Below, in pieces: positions 17,654 through 26,251 of a stretch of 64,000 nt of DNA; position 1 is the first letter of the stretch, and every line of letters starts with the position of its first letter. The DNA is from Corynebacterium urogenitale (GTDB taxonomy: Bacteria > Actinomycetota > Actinomycetes > Mycobacteriales > Mycobacteriaceae), in assembly GCF_009026825.1 (NCBI RefSeq), contig NZ_CP045032.1:124001-188000 (forward strand). Reading direction: 5' to 3'. The notes beneath the pieces are model-generated. The model saw only the letters and a program-made list of their open reading frames with translations. It had not been told where the DNA came from and searched no databases. A program made the translations under genes and the position numbers.

Positions 17654-17825
17654 TCGAAGAAGCTGCTCCTCAGATTTAAACCTTCCTAGGGTAGTTCGAA
17701 CTTTTAATGATTGAAGGTCTCAAGGTTTCATTTGCAGGTTTACAAGTTTAAATTGCTAGTTTGCCCATTCTGCAAATAGCTTTGATCGCAGCATTCCATC
17801 CCACATTCCTCGCTAACCTCAAACC

Positions 17826-18644
17826 ATGACCACCGTCATCGAGTTTCCCAACAACACCCCAGACAAATCACTCCCCGGGCTGCTGCCCGCGGAGCTCATC
17901 CAGGCGGTGAAGAACGCGCAGAACGTGGAGTTTTTCACCGGCGCCGGAATGAGCAAAGATTCCGGGCTCGATACCTTCCGCGACGCCCGAACAGGCATCT
18001 GGTCGCACGTTGACCCACAGGCCATGGCCACCATCGACTCCTGGGCCCGCGATCCTGAACCCATGCTCGGCTGGTACCTCTGGCGCGGCACACTCTGTCG
18101 CCGCGCACAACCCAACCCCGGGCATCTCGGGATTGCTGAATGGGGCGGGCTTCCTGGCGTCGAGGTGCACATCACCACGCAAAACATCGACGACCTCCAC
18201 GAGCGCGCCTACGACGAGCTACAACAACCGCGGCCGAAGATCGCCCACCTCCACGGCAGCCTCTTCGCCTACCGCTGCAGCATTTGCCACAAACCCGCGC
18301 GGATGCCCGAGCTCCCCGAAAACCAAATCGAACGCGCCATGCCTCGAAACTGCACCCTCTGCGGTAACCCCATCCGGCCCGGTGTGGTGTGGTTCGGGGA
18401 ACCGCTCCCGCACAAAGAATGGGATGCCGCGGAAAGGTCGATGAACATCGCCGACCTCGTGGTCATCATCGGCACCTCGGGGGTCGTGTGGCCCGCTGCC
18501 GGGTTGCCCGCCATCGCCGCCGAGCGCGGCGTGCCCATCATCGAGATCAGCCCCGACCGCACCGACCTCACCAGCATTGCCACCTGGTCCATACGAACAA
18601 CCGCCGCGCGTGGAGTTCCAGCGCTGACGGCGGTTGCGAAGTAA
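17826..18644 (+). CDS. NAD-dependent protein deacylase, Sir2 family (class III-like)
   Basis: 272 residues. NAD site GAGMSKDSG (39-47) and TQNIDDLHERA (118-128), catalytic His143 in HLHGS, zinc cysteines C151-x2-C154 and a later C-x2-C in NCTLCGN, and GTSGVVWPAAGLP. Tyr84 and Arg87 (WYLWR) give the Y-x-x-R pair that in SIRT5/CobB-type sirtuins binds succinyl or malonyl groups, so desuccinylation as well as deacetylation is likely. Composition is GC-rich like the host genes, so it probably marks the far side of the AT-rich block. Confidence 0.92.
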   Translation: MTTVIEFPNNTPDKSLPGLLPAELIQAVKNAQNVEFFTGAGMSKDSGLDTFRDARTGIWSHVDPQAMATIDSWARDPEPMLGWYLWRGTLCRRAQPNPGHLGIAEWGGLPGVEVHITTQNIDDLHERAYDELQQPRPKIAHLHGSLFAYRCSICHKPARMPELPENQIERAMPRNCTLCGNPIRPGVVWFGEPLPHKEWDAAERSMNIADLVVIIGTSGVVWPAAGLPAIAAERGVPIIEISPDRTDLTSIATWSIRTTAARGVPALTAVAK

Positions 18645-18676
18645 GTGTGACTTTGAGAGAGGAGTTCTTTGAGAGT

Positions 18677-18699
18677 TTGAAACTTTCAATTGAAACTTT
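18677..18699 (+). promoter_or_regulatory. Direct repeats before the AlbA_2 regulator gene
   Basis: TTGAAACTTT occurs at 18677-18686 and 18690-18699, 13 bases apart, in an AT-rich run 27 bases before the ATG at 18726. Position and spacing suit an autoregulatory binding site; no experimental support. Confidence 0.35.
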
Positions 18700-18725
18700 T
18701 AAAAGTGTGAGTTAGTTTTGCAACT

Positions 18726-20261
18726 ATGAATGTCACAGAGGAATGGATCCAACGCACGCTAGCTGAGTGTCGGGCACGCCAAGGGGATACAGTTTCTGTA
18801 GAGATCAAGGCAGCTCAGGGGGGACTTCCGAAGAGTCTTCCAGAGACGATCTGCGCCATGGCCAATATGCCCGATGGCGGACTTATCCTGCTCGGTGTAA
18901 AAGAAAGTGCAAACTTTGAAATTGTTGGTGTAGAAGATCCTGCAAAGTTGGAATCTGGGATTGTGAGTCAGGCTCAGAATGCAGTAAAACCAGCGCCAGC
19001 TGTGGACACTACAATCGTTGAGATCGACGGGAAGCACTTAGTTCTTGCCCAAGTCCGGTCTCTTAATATCGATGACAAGCCTGCCTTGTACAAAGGTAAG
19101 CCGTACCTACGACAGGCTGACGGCGATTATCCGATGCCACTCTCGGAGCAAAAGATGATTGCCGCAGCAAAACTGCACGTAAGCCCAGACGAGGCATACG
19201 ACCAGCGAGTTGTACGAGATAGCTCGCTGGAAGATCTAGACCCCGACCTCGCAGACGATCTTGTGAAACGGCTCCGTGGTGAGATCAAGCAATTTCGGAA
19301 GGTGAACAACAATCGTCAAATCCTTCGAAACATGCGTGTGAGCACGAAGAATGATGAACTTACCCTTTCTGGCCTGTATGGCTTGGCTAGCTATCCTCAA
19401 GGGTTCTATCCGACCCTCAGCGTTACCGCGGCGGTGAGACTGCCAGAAGACAGTCTTGAGGGGCGTACCAAAAATCTGGAAAAGTTTTCTGGACCAGTAA
19501 CGGACTTGCTTGACCAGAGTTTGGAATGGGTAAAGCGGAATATTGGTACGATCCAACGATATCAGCCTGATGGCCATATGAAGTCTGTTCCAGAGATCCC
19601 ACTTACGGCAGTTCGAGAAGCAATTGCCAATGCCATCATCCATAGGGACTTGGGCCCTAATGCACTTGATCAGGGGCGGCCCGTAGATATCCGGCTTTAC
19701 GACAAGTGCCTAGTGATTACAAACCCAGGTGGTCTTAAATCGCTGTCAATCAGACAACTCGAAAGTGAGGAATTCACCAGAGTCGAGGTCAATCAGCACC
19801 TTTATCGGCTAGCCCAATCTCTACGTGATCCTCAAGGAAACAGGATCATTGAAGGTGAAGGTGGCGGCATACAGACAATGATTCGTGAGTGTCGAGCAGC
19901 TGGCCTAAAGCCACCGCTCTTCGAAGACACGGGAGTGAAGTTCACTTGCAAACTGTGGAGAGTGTCGGAGGTGCCACTACCCGCCTCGGTTCCACAAGGT
20001 ACTGTCCCAAATCGCGGGGTAAGGAATGTGCAGGGACGAACAAACGAAGACCTTTTGAAGAAGCTTGGACGAAATGTTCCCTCCATCTATGCAGCTGCCT
20101 GCGACTTTCAAGCAGCATTCACACTTCAGGAACTGCGGGAGAACACAGACATGTCCGAGAGCCAAGTTCGATATGGCTTGAAACCACTGTTAGATAATGG
20201 GTTTATCCGTAGATCCGGTGGTCAAGGACGGCGAAATACCAGCTATACAGTCATACGCTGA
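18726..20261 (+). CDS. AlbA_2/Schlafen-like domain plus GHKL ATP-binding regulator (COG2865-like)
   Basis: 511 residues. N-terminal AlbA_2 domain (~15-150): VSVEIKAAQGGLPKSLPETICAMAN then GGLILLGVKE, with QADGDYPM. Middle (~295-385): an HATPase_c_4-type segment with AVREAIANAIIHRDL (N-box) and ITNPGGL, EGEGGGIQTMIRECR. The C-terminus (ALQEL..NTDMSESQVRYGLKPLLDNGFIRR) has a winged-helix look. Such proteins are annotated as transcriptional regulators; some are found near phage-defence loci. Base composition is AT-richer than the sirtuin before it, so it may have come by transfer separately. Confidence 0.82.
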   Translation: MNVTEEWIQRTLAECRARQGDTVSVEIKAAQGGLPKSLPETICAMANMPDGGLILLGVKESANFEIVGVEDPAKLESGIVSQAQNAVKPAPAVDTTIVEIDGKHLVLAQVRSLNIDDKPALYKGKPYLRQADGDYPMPLSEQKMIAAAKLHVSPDEAYDQRVVRDSSLEDLDPDLADDLVKRLRGEIKQFRKVNNNRQILRNMRVSTKNDELTLSGLYGLASYPQGFYPTLSVTAAVRLPEDSLEGRTKNLEKFSGPVTDLLDQSLEWVKRNIGTIQRYQPDGHMKSVPEIPLTAVREAIANAIIHRDLGPNALDQGRPVDIRLYDKCLVITNPGGLKSLSIRQLESEEFTRVEVNQHLYRLAQSLRDPQGNRIIEGEGGGIQTMIRECRAAGLKPPLFEDTGVKFTCKLWRVSEVPLPASVPQGTVPNRGVRNVQGRTNEDLLKKLGRNVPSIYAAACDFQAAFTLQELRENTDMSESQVRYGLKPLLDNGFIRRSGGQGRRNTSYTVIR

Positions 20262-20640
20262 GTTTACAATTGCAGTGGATTCTTACGGCAAGTCAGGCTG
20301 GTAGCGCCAGTCGCACATTCATAGTTTGATTCCAAGTTCTGGAAATGCGAATCACCTGCCTGATTTGTGACTGGATGAGCATCGCTATCTGATTAATGGG
20401 AGCACCCGTTGCACGGAGTATCAGCGCTGTCAGTGGATGTGACGTACGAATGAAGTAGGGAAGGGAAATTGAATAGCCGACGGCTGTGCTGGATCTGCGA
20501 AAAAGCTCAAGCTACGACGTGGGAAGCTTGGGTGTGGAGTAGTGCGATAGACAAACGGGAGAGCCTGTAGCGAATAGGTGCAGGTGGATGGCGGTCGCTG
20601 AGTTCTTGGCGAGCAGTTGAAATTTCCTTAAATACAGGAG

Positions 20641-20705
20641 AACTTCCCAACTTAACTTCCCACAACTTCCCACATTGGGAAGTTCGGTAGGAAGCTCTTG
20701 GGAAG
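20641..20705. repeat. AACTTCCCA / TGGGAAG repeat cluster with hairpin
   Basis: AACTTCCCA occurs at 20641-20649, 20654-20662 and 20664-20672. Its inverse TGGGAAGTT lies at 20676-20684 and TGGGAAG at 20699-20705, with one more TGGGAAG at 20520-20526. The last direct copy and the first inverse copy form a near-perfect hairpin with a 3-base loop. The cluster is in the convergent gap 20262-20729, which otherwise shows no gene. Confidence 0.85.
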
Positions 20706-20729
20706 CTTGAATTCGCTAGACCGTTCGTC

Positions 20730-23534
20730 CTAGAGGTAGAAGCCTGTGTTCGGGTCGTAGTACTTGCCCACCGAAGGGTCCCAGTATGGCTGCAGCGGAC
20801 CAACCGGGCTGACCGGCGCCGCTGGCACAGGGGCGGGCTGCGGTGCCGGAGCTGGCGCCACCGGCGCCTGATCGGCCGGTGCCGGCGCTGGGGCAGCAGG
20901 ATCTTGACCAGCAGCGCCATTAGCGTCACCACCAGCAGGTCCGCCTGCGCCCTCACCGCCACCAGCGCCCTCACCACCGGCAGCACCCTGACCGCCGGCG
21001 GCACCCTCAGCGCCCGCCGGATCACCCTGCTCCAGGGTCTCCCACACACTCGGATCCAATGCGCCGAGCGCGCGCCCTGGTGCCGTCGCAGCAGGATCGG
21101 AAGCAGCCGGAGCCGCAGGGGCACCGGCTGCATCCTCGGAAGGATTGACCGCAGCACCCGTCGTGTCGTCGAGCGCCGCACCCGGCACCGCGCCGCCCTC
21201 AACCGCACCCGGAACCTCCGGGAACTCATCGAGCGGCTCGACAGGAATCGGCCCGAACGGCGGATCTGCCTGCATCTGGCGCACAATCTCACCCGCGAAG
21301 GTCTCCGCGAACACGTTCGTGAAGTGGTGCGCATCGCGGTAGGCAGCCATGTTGCCGATGATCGCCGGACACCAGCCGTCCTTGCAGTACAAATTGGTGA
21401 AGTCCAGGTGCTGAACGTTCAGCCCCTTGTAGGCCTCGTACTGCGGGCTCACTTCCTGCAGCGCCGCCTCCACCGGTGTGCCGCAGACCTCGTTGATCTG
21501 GCGGATCTCATCGCTCGTCAGGTGCTCCGGATCGGCCGCGCCCGCGAAGCTCGAGCCGTCATTGACCGGATCACCGTTGCCGTCGTAGGTGCCGTCCAGC
21601 ATCTCGGAGACGCAGCGGCGCATATCCAGCTGCTGGCCGGAACCGTCGTGGCGCACGTGCCACACGTTGTCGCGCACCAGGTAGCTGCGGATGCCAGCCT
21701 CGTCGAACCGCTTCACCACATCCACGTACTCTGTCGGCACAACCTCAGGACCCTTACCCATGTAATCGGTCGGGCGGGTACCGGTCATGAAGACGCCCTC
21801 TGTTGGAGGGTTCTCCAGGATGTAGTCCATGACGTAGCCGGACCATTCGCGGCAGGAAGGGTAGTCTTCGCCGGTGTACAGCGGGATTGTGGAGCCCACG
21901 GGACAGCCCATCTTCAGCAACGGCTTGATCTTCAGGCCCATCTGCCGGCCCGCGATGTCCATGGCTGGCATGAAGTGCTCTGAGTGGGAGCCGCCGATCA
22001 CGTACAGGGTGCGGTCGGAGTCCAGGTCGCCGTAGGCGCATTCCTCCTCGGAGCGGTTGTACTCCTTGTGCGTAATGACCACGGCTGGTTCGAAGCCGAT
22101 CTGGCAGCCATCCGGCTGAGTCGGTGGCAGCAGCGCGCGGAAATCCTCCAGCGGCGGCACGATCGGCATGCCCTCCGGTGCTGGCTTGTTCTCCAAGAAT
22201 GCCAGGCCACCGGGGTACAGTTCGCGGTTCTCCGCCGCGTTGAGCAGGTCCGCGGTATTCTCCTGCGACTTCTGCTCCAGCGTCGGTGGGGAAACGACGA
22301 CAGCAGCTGCCAGCGCAGCGATGACCACGGCATAAGCTGTCTTTGGCCACACGCGCACGGAGTTCCACCAGTAGCGCGGGCTGATGAGCACCCAGCTGCG
22401 GGCCGGCTTCGCGCCCTGGCGCAGTGGCTTCTCGATGATCTTGGAGGAGATCCACGCCAGCACCACGGACACCGCCATTACGCCGATGCCCACGAGCGGA
22501 TCCACCGACGTACCGGACACGCCCGGGTCGGTGGCCTCCGCGGCATTCTCTGCGCTCTCGGAGGTGCCCACGTACGCCACGACGAGCACGAGGATCGGCC
22601 AGTGCCACAGGTACAGGGCGTAGGAGATGCGTCCCAGGAACTGGAAGAGGCGGGTTTCCAGCAGGCGCGTCACGCCCACCGGCTGGCCACCCGTGCCGGC
22701 CAGCACCACCATCGCCGCGCCGAGCAGCGGCACCAGCGTCCACGGGCCGGGGAACTGCTGTGCGCCGTCGAGGAAAATACCCGTGCAGATGATCGCAGCC
22801 AGGCCCACGATGCCCAGCACCCAACGCAGCACGCGGCCCATTGGCGGCACCACGGATCGGCCATCCTTGCCCTTGCGGAGCAGCAGCATGCCGAGCAGGC
22901 CGCCCAGGCCGATTTCCCAGAAGCGGGACGCGGTGGAGTAGTAGTTCAGCGCCTGGTAGTCCACGTTCAGGTACGCCGCGTAACCGAAGGACAGCAGCGT
23001 GGCGGCGGAGAGCACCACCAGCAGCACGGGGCGTGCAAACTTGCGGAAAATGAAGGCGATCAGCACCACGACCAGCAGGGATGCCACATAGATCTGCAGC
23101 TGCGCGGACATGGACCACAGGTGCTGGAATGGGCTGACGGTATTGCGGACGCTAGTGTATTCGCGCCCGGAGAACGCCAGTTGCCAGTTGATGAAGTAGC
23201 CCAGCGCCGCGCGTGCATCCTCCGCCATCGTCACGTGCGTGAGCTTGTTCATGACGAACAAACTGCCCGCCAGCGTGGCAGCGACCACGACGGCGAGCAG
23301 CGGGAACAGGCGCCTGATGATGCGCAAGAGCGACTGGAAGAACGTCAGGCCGTTCTTGCGCTGCGCGTTGGAAAGTTGGCTACCGAAGAAAAAGATGCCG
23401 CCGAGCAGGAGGAACACGTCCACACCCGCGGAGACTTTTCCCACGAAGACGTGGAATACGACAACAAGGGCGATCGCGAGTCCGCGAAGCCCTTCGATAT
23501 CTGTGCGGAAATTTGAGCTAGCTGCCTTAGCCAT
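20730..23534 (-). CDS. OatA-like membrane acyltransferase with SGNH domain and Ala/Pro/Gly tail
   Basis: 934 residues. Acyltransferase_3 domain (~8-370) with about ten membrane helices: FRTDIEGLRGLAIALVVVFH at the start (the R-x-x-x-GLR...H motif) and FQHLWSMSAQLQIY. After a linker comes an SGNH-type outer domain (~470-760): VIGGSHSEHFMPA supplies the Ser (G-x-S), the later DAHHFTNVFAE the Asp-x-x-His. The last ~170 residues are an Ala/Gly/Pro-rich disordered tail ending YWDPSVGKYYDPNTGFYL, which may meet the cell wall. The family moves acyl groups across the membrane to envelope sugars or peptidoglycan; the corynebacterial target here is not known. GC-rich, host-like. Confidence 0.88.
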   Translation of the reverse strand: MAKAASSNFRTDIEGLRGLAIALVVVFHVFVGKVSAGVDVFLLLGGIFFFGSQLSNAQRKNGLTFFQSLLRIIRRLFPLLAVVVAATLAGSLFVMNKLTHVTMAEDARAALGYFINWQLAFSGREYTSVRNTVSPFQHLWSMSAQLQIYVASLLVVVLIAFIFRKFARPVLLVVLSAATLLSFGYAAYLNVDYQALNYYSTASRFWEIGLGGLLGMLLLRKGKDGRSVVPPMGRVLRWVLGIVGLAAIICTGIFLDGAQQFPGPWTLVPLLGAAMVVLAGTGGQPVGVTRLLETRLFQFLGRISYALYLWHWPILVLVVAYVGTSESAENAAEATDPGVSGTSVDPLVGIGVMAVSVVLAWISSKIIEKPLRQGAKPARSWVLISPRYWWNSVRVWPKTAYAVVIAALAAAVVVSPPTLEQKSQENTADLLNAAENRELYPGGLAFLENKPAPEGMPIVPPLEDFRALLPPTQPDGCQIGFEPAVVITHKEYNRSEEECAYGDLDSDRTLYVIGGSHSEHFMPAMDIAGRQMGLKIKPLLKMGCPVGSTIPLYTGEDYPSCREWSGYVMDYILENPPTEGVFMTGTRPTDYMGKGPEVVPTEYVDVVKRFDEAGIRSYLVRDNVWHVRHDGSGQQLDMRRCVSEMLDGTYDGNGDPVNDGSSFAGAADPEHLTSDEIRQINEVCGTPVEAALQEVSPQYEAYKGLNVQHLDFTNLYCKDGWCPAIIGNMAAYRDAHHFTNVFAETFAGEIVRQMQADPPFGPIPVEPLDEFPEVPGAVEGGAVPGAALDDTTGAAVNPSEDAAGAPAAPAASDPAATAPGRALGALDPSVWETLEQGDPAGAEGAAGGQGAAGGEGAGGGEGAGGPAGGDANGAAGQDPAAPAPAPADQAPVAPAPAPQPAPVPAAPVSPVGPLQPYWDPSVGKYYDPNTGFYL

Positions 23535-23654
23535 AACGCACCTATCGTAGGCAACCGGCCGGGGTTAGTCGAAGTAGACACTCTCTAGCGTCAGTGATTC
23601 TTCCACTCCGGCCTGCTGATGCTAGTTGTGCGCAGCCGTCGTATCGTGGGTTTT

Positions 23655-24149
23655 ATGCCCACTGTTCTAGTCGTTCATCACTCGCCAACCCCCGCGACCC
23701 GTGCGCTCGCCGATTGTGTGCTCGACGCCACGAGGTCCGCAGCCACAGAGGCCAGTGAATTTCTCACCGCGGATGGTGGTGATGGTGGTGCCGAGTGCAT
23801 AACGGTGTGCGAGGTGGATGCGCTGCACCCAGACGTGGGGCAGTTGCGGGAGGCAGGTGCAGTGATCTTCGGGACCACCGCGAATTTCGGATACATATCC
23901 GGCGCGCTGAAGCACTACTTCGATTCCACCTTCATGGACATCGGGGAGCAACTGCAAGGCATTCCCATGAGCTGGTGGATCCGCGGGGGTTATGACACAA
24001 CGGGGGCCTCCAAGGCGATGACGAGCATCACCACAGGCTACGGCTGGTCACCGGTGGCTCCACCCGTGGAGTTCACCGGTGAGATCGAGCCGCATCTAGC
24101 GGAACTGCGCGAGATGGCGCAGGCGGTGGTCGGAGCCCTCGTCGCGTAG
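23655..24149 (+). CDS. Flavodoxin / NAD(P)H-dependent FMN reductase family protein
   Basis: 164 residues from ATG 23655, where the beta-strand start MPTVLVVHHSPTPATRALAD (FMN phosphate loop S-P-T-P-A-T) fits the flavodoxin fold. Other parts: AVIFGTTANFGYISGALKHYFDS, the WrbA/flavodoxin signature near the isoalloxazine, and GGYDTTGASKAMTSITTGYGW. It probably binds FMN and carries electrons or reduces quinone/azo substrates. An in-frame upstream start at 23619 would add residues unlike the family. Confidence 0.85.
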   Translation: MPTVLVVHHSPTPATRALADCVLDATRSAATEASEFLTADGGDGGAECITVCEVDALHPDVGQLREAGAVIFGTTANFGYISGALKHYFDSTFMDIGEQLQGIPMSWWIRGGYDTTGASKAMTSITTGYGWSPVAPPVEFTGEIEPHLAELREMAQAVVGALVA

Positions 24150-24176
24150 CGTGGCTAGCGTCTCGCGCAGCGCCGA

Positions 24177-24506
24177 CTACTTGGCGTCGGAAAGGAAGTG
24201 GGCGGCCGCGGACGTGCCAGCCGTAACGGCCAGCACGGAAGGCCAACTGCCGATCTTCTTCGCCAGCGGGTGTGACAAGCCGAATGCGGCGATATATGCC
24301 GCGGTGAGGCCAGCGGCGGTGGGGGCGCCAGCCTTCGCGTTCCAGGACCGTGCTGCCCAGCCGCCAGCAGCGGCCAGAAGCACGCCACCCAGCGGGCGGA
24401 TACCAGTTTCACGGGCGGTCAACCAGCCGCCGATCAAACCGGTGGCTACAACAGCCGCAGTATTAACGTCCTGAGGCTTCTTAATATCAATGCTCTTCGA
24501 ACTCAT
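24177..24506 (-). CDS. Small multi-helix membrane protein, conserved in corynebacteria
   Basis: 109 residues with about three hydrophobic segments (DVNTAAVVATGLIGGWLTA, GGVLLAAAGGWAAR, GLTAAYIAAFGLSHPLAKKIG...SVLAVTAG). The order and the WNAKAG...GLTAAYI pattern feel familiar from corynebacterial membrane proteins of unknown function. Convergent with the flavoprotein gene, stops 27 bases apart. Confidence 0.7.
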   Translation of the reverse strand: MSSKSIDIKKPQDVNTAAVVATGLIGGWLTARETGIRPLGGVLLAAAGGWAARSWNAKAGAPTAAGLTAAYIAAFGLSHPLAKKIGSWPSVLAVTAGTSAAAHFLSDAK

Positions 24507-24652
24507 GAGAATCAGCGTAGCCCCTCGTCACGGGTGTGGAGGTAGGTACTGCAAAGGAGTTCGCTGACTGATTGCTGGGAAAACCATAAGAGCAGGCGGA
24601 AGCGCCCTCCCCGGGGCTGAAAACAGCCATCGAGGCGGGTAGTGTGTCCCAC

Positions 24653-25792
24653 ATGCTAAGCACTCGACTCACACGACTATGGGACATTTCCGTGCCGATC
24701 ATCGGCGCACCCATGGCTGGGCGTGCGGGAGGAGAACTCGCCGCGGCTGTTTCCCGTGCTGGAGGCCTAGGCATGTTCGGTGTCGGTGGCAACACCACCG
24801 CAGAGTGGGTCACGGAAAACGCCCGCATCGCCCGTGAAGGATCCGTGGAACACGCGGGTGGTGGATCGGCTATCGCACAGAAAATGCTCGGCAACAAAGC
24901 ACACAAGGACGGTGCAGGGGAGGGGGCCGCAGTAGATGGTGCGGCGAGTGGCGCCGAGGGATCTGGTGCGAATGACGCGACCGGGCAAGACCTCTCACAG
25001 GACATCCCCGAGGAACTGGGGAACTTCGGCATCGGCGTGATGCTGTGGAGTATTAAGGACAAGCCGGATGTCTGGAAGGCCGTCCTTGATGCCCGCCCCA
25101 AGGTCATCTCCCTCGGCTTTGGCGATCCCACAGGCTACGTGGAGCAGGCACAAGAACTGGGCATTTCCGTGGTCGCGCCGGTCAATGACCTCACGCAGGT
25201 GAAGGCAGCGGTGGCCGCAGGGGTCGATGTCATCTGCATTCAGGGAACGGACGCGGGTGGACACACCGGGCACATCGGCACCATGCCGCTGATGCAGATG
25301 GTGCTGGACTACCTCATGCTCAACGCCCCGGGTATCCCCACCGCAGTCGCCGGAGGCATCGGCAGCGGTCGTGGCGTCGCCGCAGCTCTTGCAGCAGGTG
25401 CGGACGCAGCATGGGTGGGCACTGCCCTTCTCGCCAGCCCAGAGTCGCTGGGTTCGGCGGAACTGCGGGAGGCGGCCGTGGCGGCGTCGAGTAAATCAAC
25501 CTTGCTCACGGACATCTACGACCGCGCCGAACAACAGGCGTGGGACACAAAGACATGGCCGACGCGCACCGTCGCCAATGGGTTTACGGACGTGTACGCG
25601 GAAATGTCGCGCCGGGGCGAGGTGACGGACCAGGAACTCATCGCCGCCCGCGCAGAAGGGGGCGAGTTCGCCGAGGACATCAAACTCCATGCAGGTCAGG
25701 GTGTGGGCATGCTGCACCAAGAGATGCAGGCCGGTGATGTGGTGCGGCAGATGACGGAGGACGTCAGAGACCTGCTGGAGCGCAAGCTCTAG
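24653..25792 (+). CDS. Nitronate monooxygenase (2-nitropropane dioxygenase family)
   Basis: 379 residues. FMN-binding TIM-barrel enzyme: VPIIGAPMAGRAGGELAAAVSRAGGLGMFG at the start, CIQGTDAGGHTGH (the catalytic-region GG.HtGH run), PTAVAGGIGSGRGVAAALAAGADAAWVGTALLASPES. It oxidises alkyl nitronates, toxic nitro compounds. Between the second strand and the usual LGIGVMLW it carries an extra ~45-residue Ala/Gly/Asp-rich segment (about residues 72-115). ATG 24653 is taken; GTG 24644 is an alternative. Confidence 0.88.
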   Translation: MLSTRLTRLWDISVPIIGAPMAGRAGGELAAAVSRAGGLGMFGVGGNTTAEWVTENARIAREGSVEHAGGGSAIAQKMLGNKAHKDGAGEGAAVDGAASGAEGSGANDATGQDLSQDIPEELGNFGIGVMLWSIKDKPDVWKAVLDARPKVISLGFGDPTGYVEQAQELGISVVAPVNDLTQVKAAVAAGVDVICIQGTDAGGHTGHIGTMPLMQMVLDYLMLNAPGIPTAVAGGIGSGRGVAAALAAGADAAWVGTALLASPESLGSAELREAAVAASSKSTLLTDIYDRAEQQAWDTKTWPTRTVANGFTDVYAEMSRRGEVTDQELIAARAEGGEFAEDIKLHAGQGVGMLHQEMQAGDVVRQMTEDVRDLLERKL

Positions 25793-25861
25793 CCCCACCT
25801 AGGGCGCAAGCTCCAGCCTCGCTGGCAGCGCGCGCCAGGAAACTCAGGTACTAATGGGTGT

Positions 25862-26164
25862 ATGGATACTCTCATTCTCGCAGCAGGTTCTTCTGTCCCT
25901 CCTCTAGGTTTCCTCGGCTGGATCATCATTGGTGGCCTGGCCGGTTGGATCGGTTCCAAGATCATGGGCACCGATGCTCAGATGGGCATCATCGCCAACA
26001 TCGTGGTCGGCATCATCGGTGGTCTCCTGGGTGGCTTCCTCCTGGGCTTCATCTTCGATGTCGGATCCGGTGGCTGGATCTTCTCCTTCATCACCTGCCT
26101 CGTGGGCGCGTGCGTGTTCCTCTGGATCGCCAAGCTGCTCATGGGCAATAAGTCACAGCGCTAA
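25862..26164 (+). CDS. GlsB/YeaQ/YmgE family stress-response membrane protein
   Basis: 100 residues, three membrane segments: LGFLGWIIIGGLAGWIGSKIMG, GIIANIVVGIIGGLLGGFLLGF and IFSFITCLVGACVFLWIAKLLM. This is the 'transglycosylase-associated protein' family; the enzyme name is historical and no catalytic site exists. Family members are induced by envelope or acid stress. Followed by a clear terminator. Confidence 0.92.
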   Translation: MDTLILAAGSSVPPLGFLGWIIIGGLAGWIGSKIMGTDAQMGIIANIVVGIIGGLLGGFLLGFIFDVGSGGWIFSFITCLVGACVFLWIAKLLMGNKSQR

Positions 26165-26188
26165 CGGCAACTGCACTATCAACACCAG

Positions 26189-26227
26189 CGCCGGGTCTCC
26201 CCACACACGGGGGGCTCGGCGTTTTTT
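26189..26227 (+). terminator. Rho-independent terminator after the GlsB-type gene
   Basis: A GC-rich stem, CGCCGGGTCTCCCC pairing imperfectly with GGGGGGCTCGGCG, is followed by TTTTTT at 26222-26227. It lies 25 bases after the stop and also separates the convergent response-regulator gene. Confidence 0.85.
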
Positions 26228-26251
26228 CGCGTGCAGCGAGCAAAAGGGTGA

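Noticed and set aside
21984..23516. Open frame of 510 codons on the + strand
   Set aside because: Antisense to the OatA-like gene; His/Gln/Arg/Ala-biased composition typical of shadow frames in GC-rich DNA.
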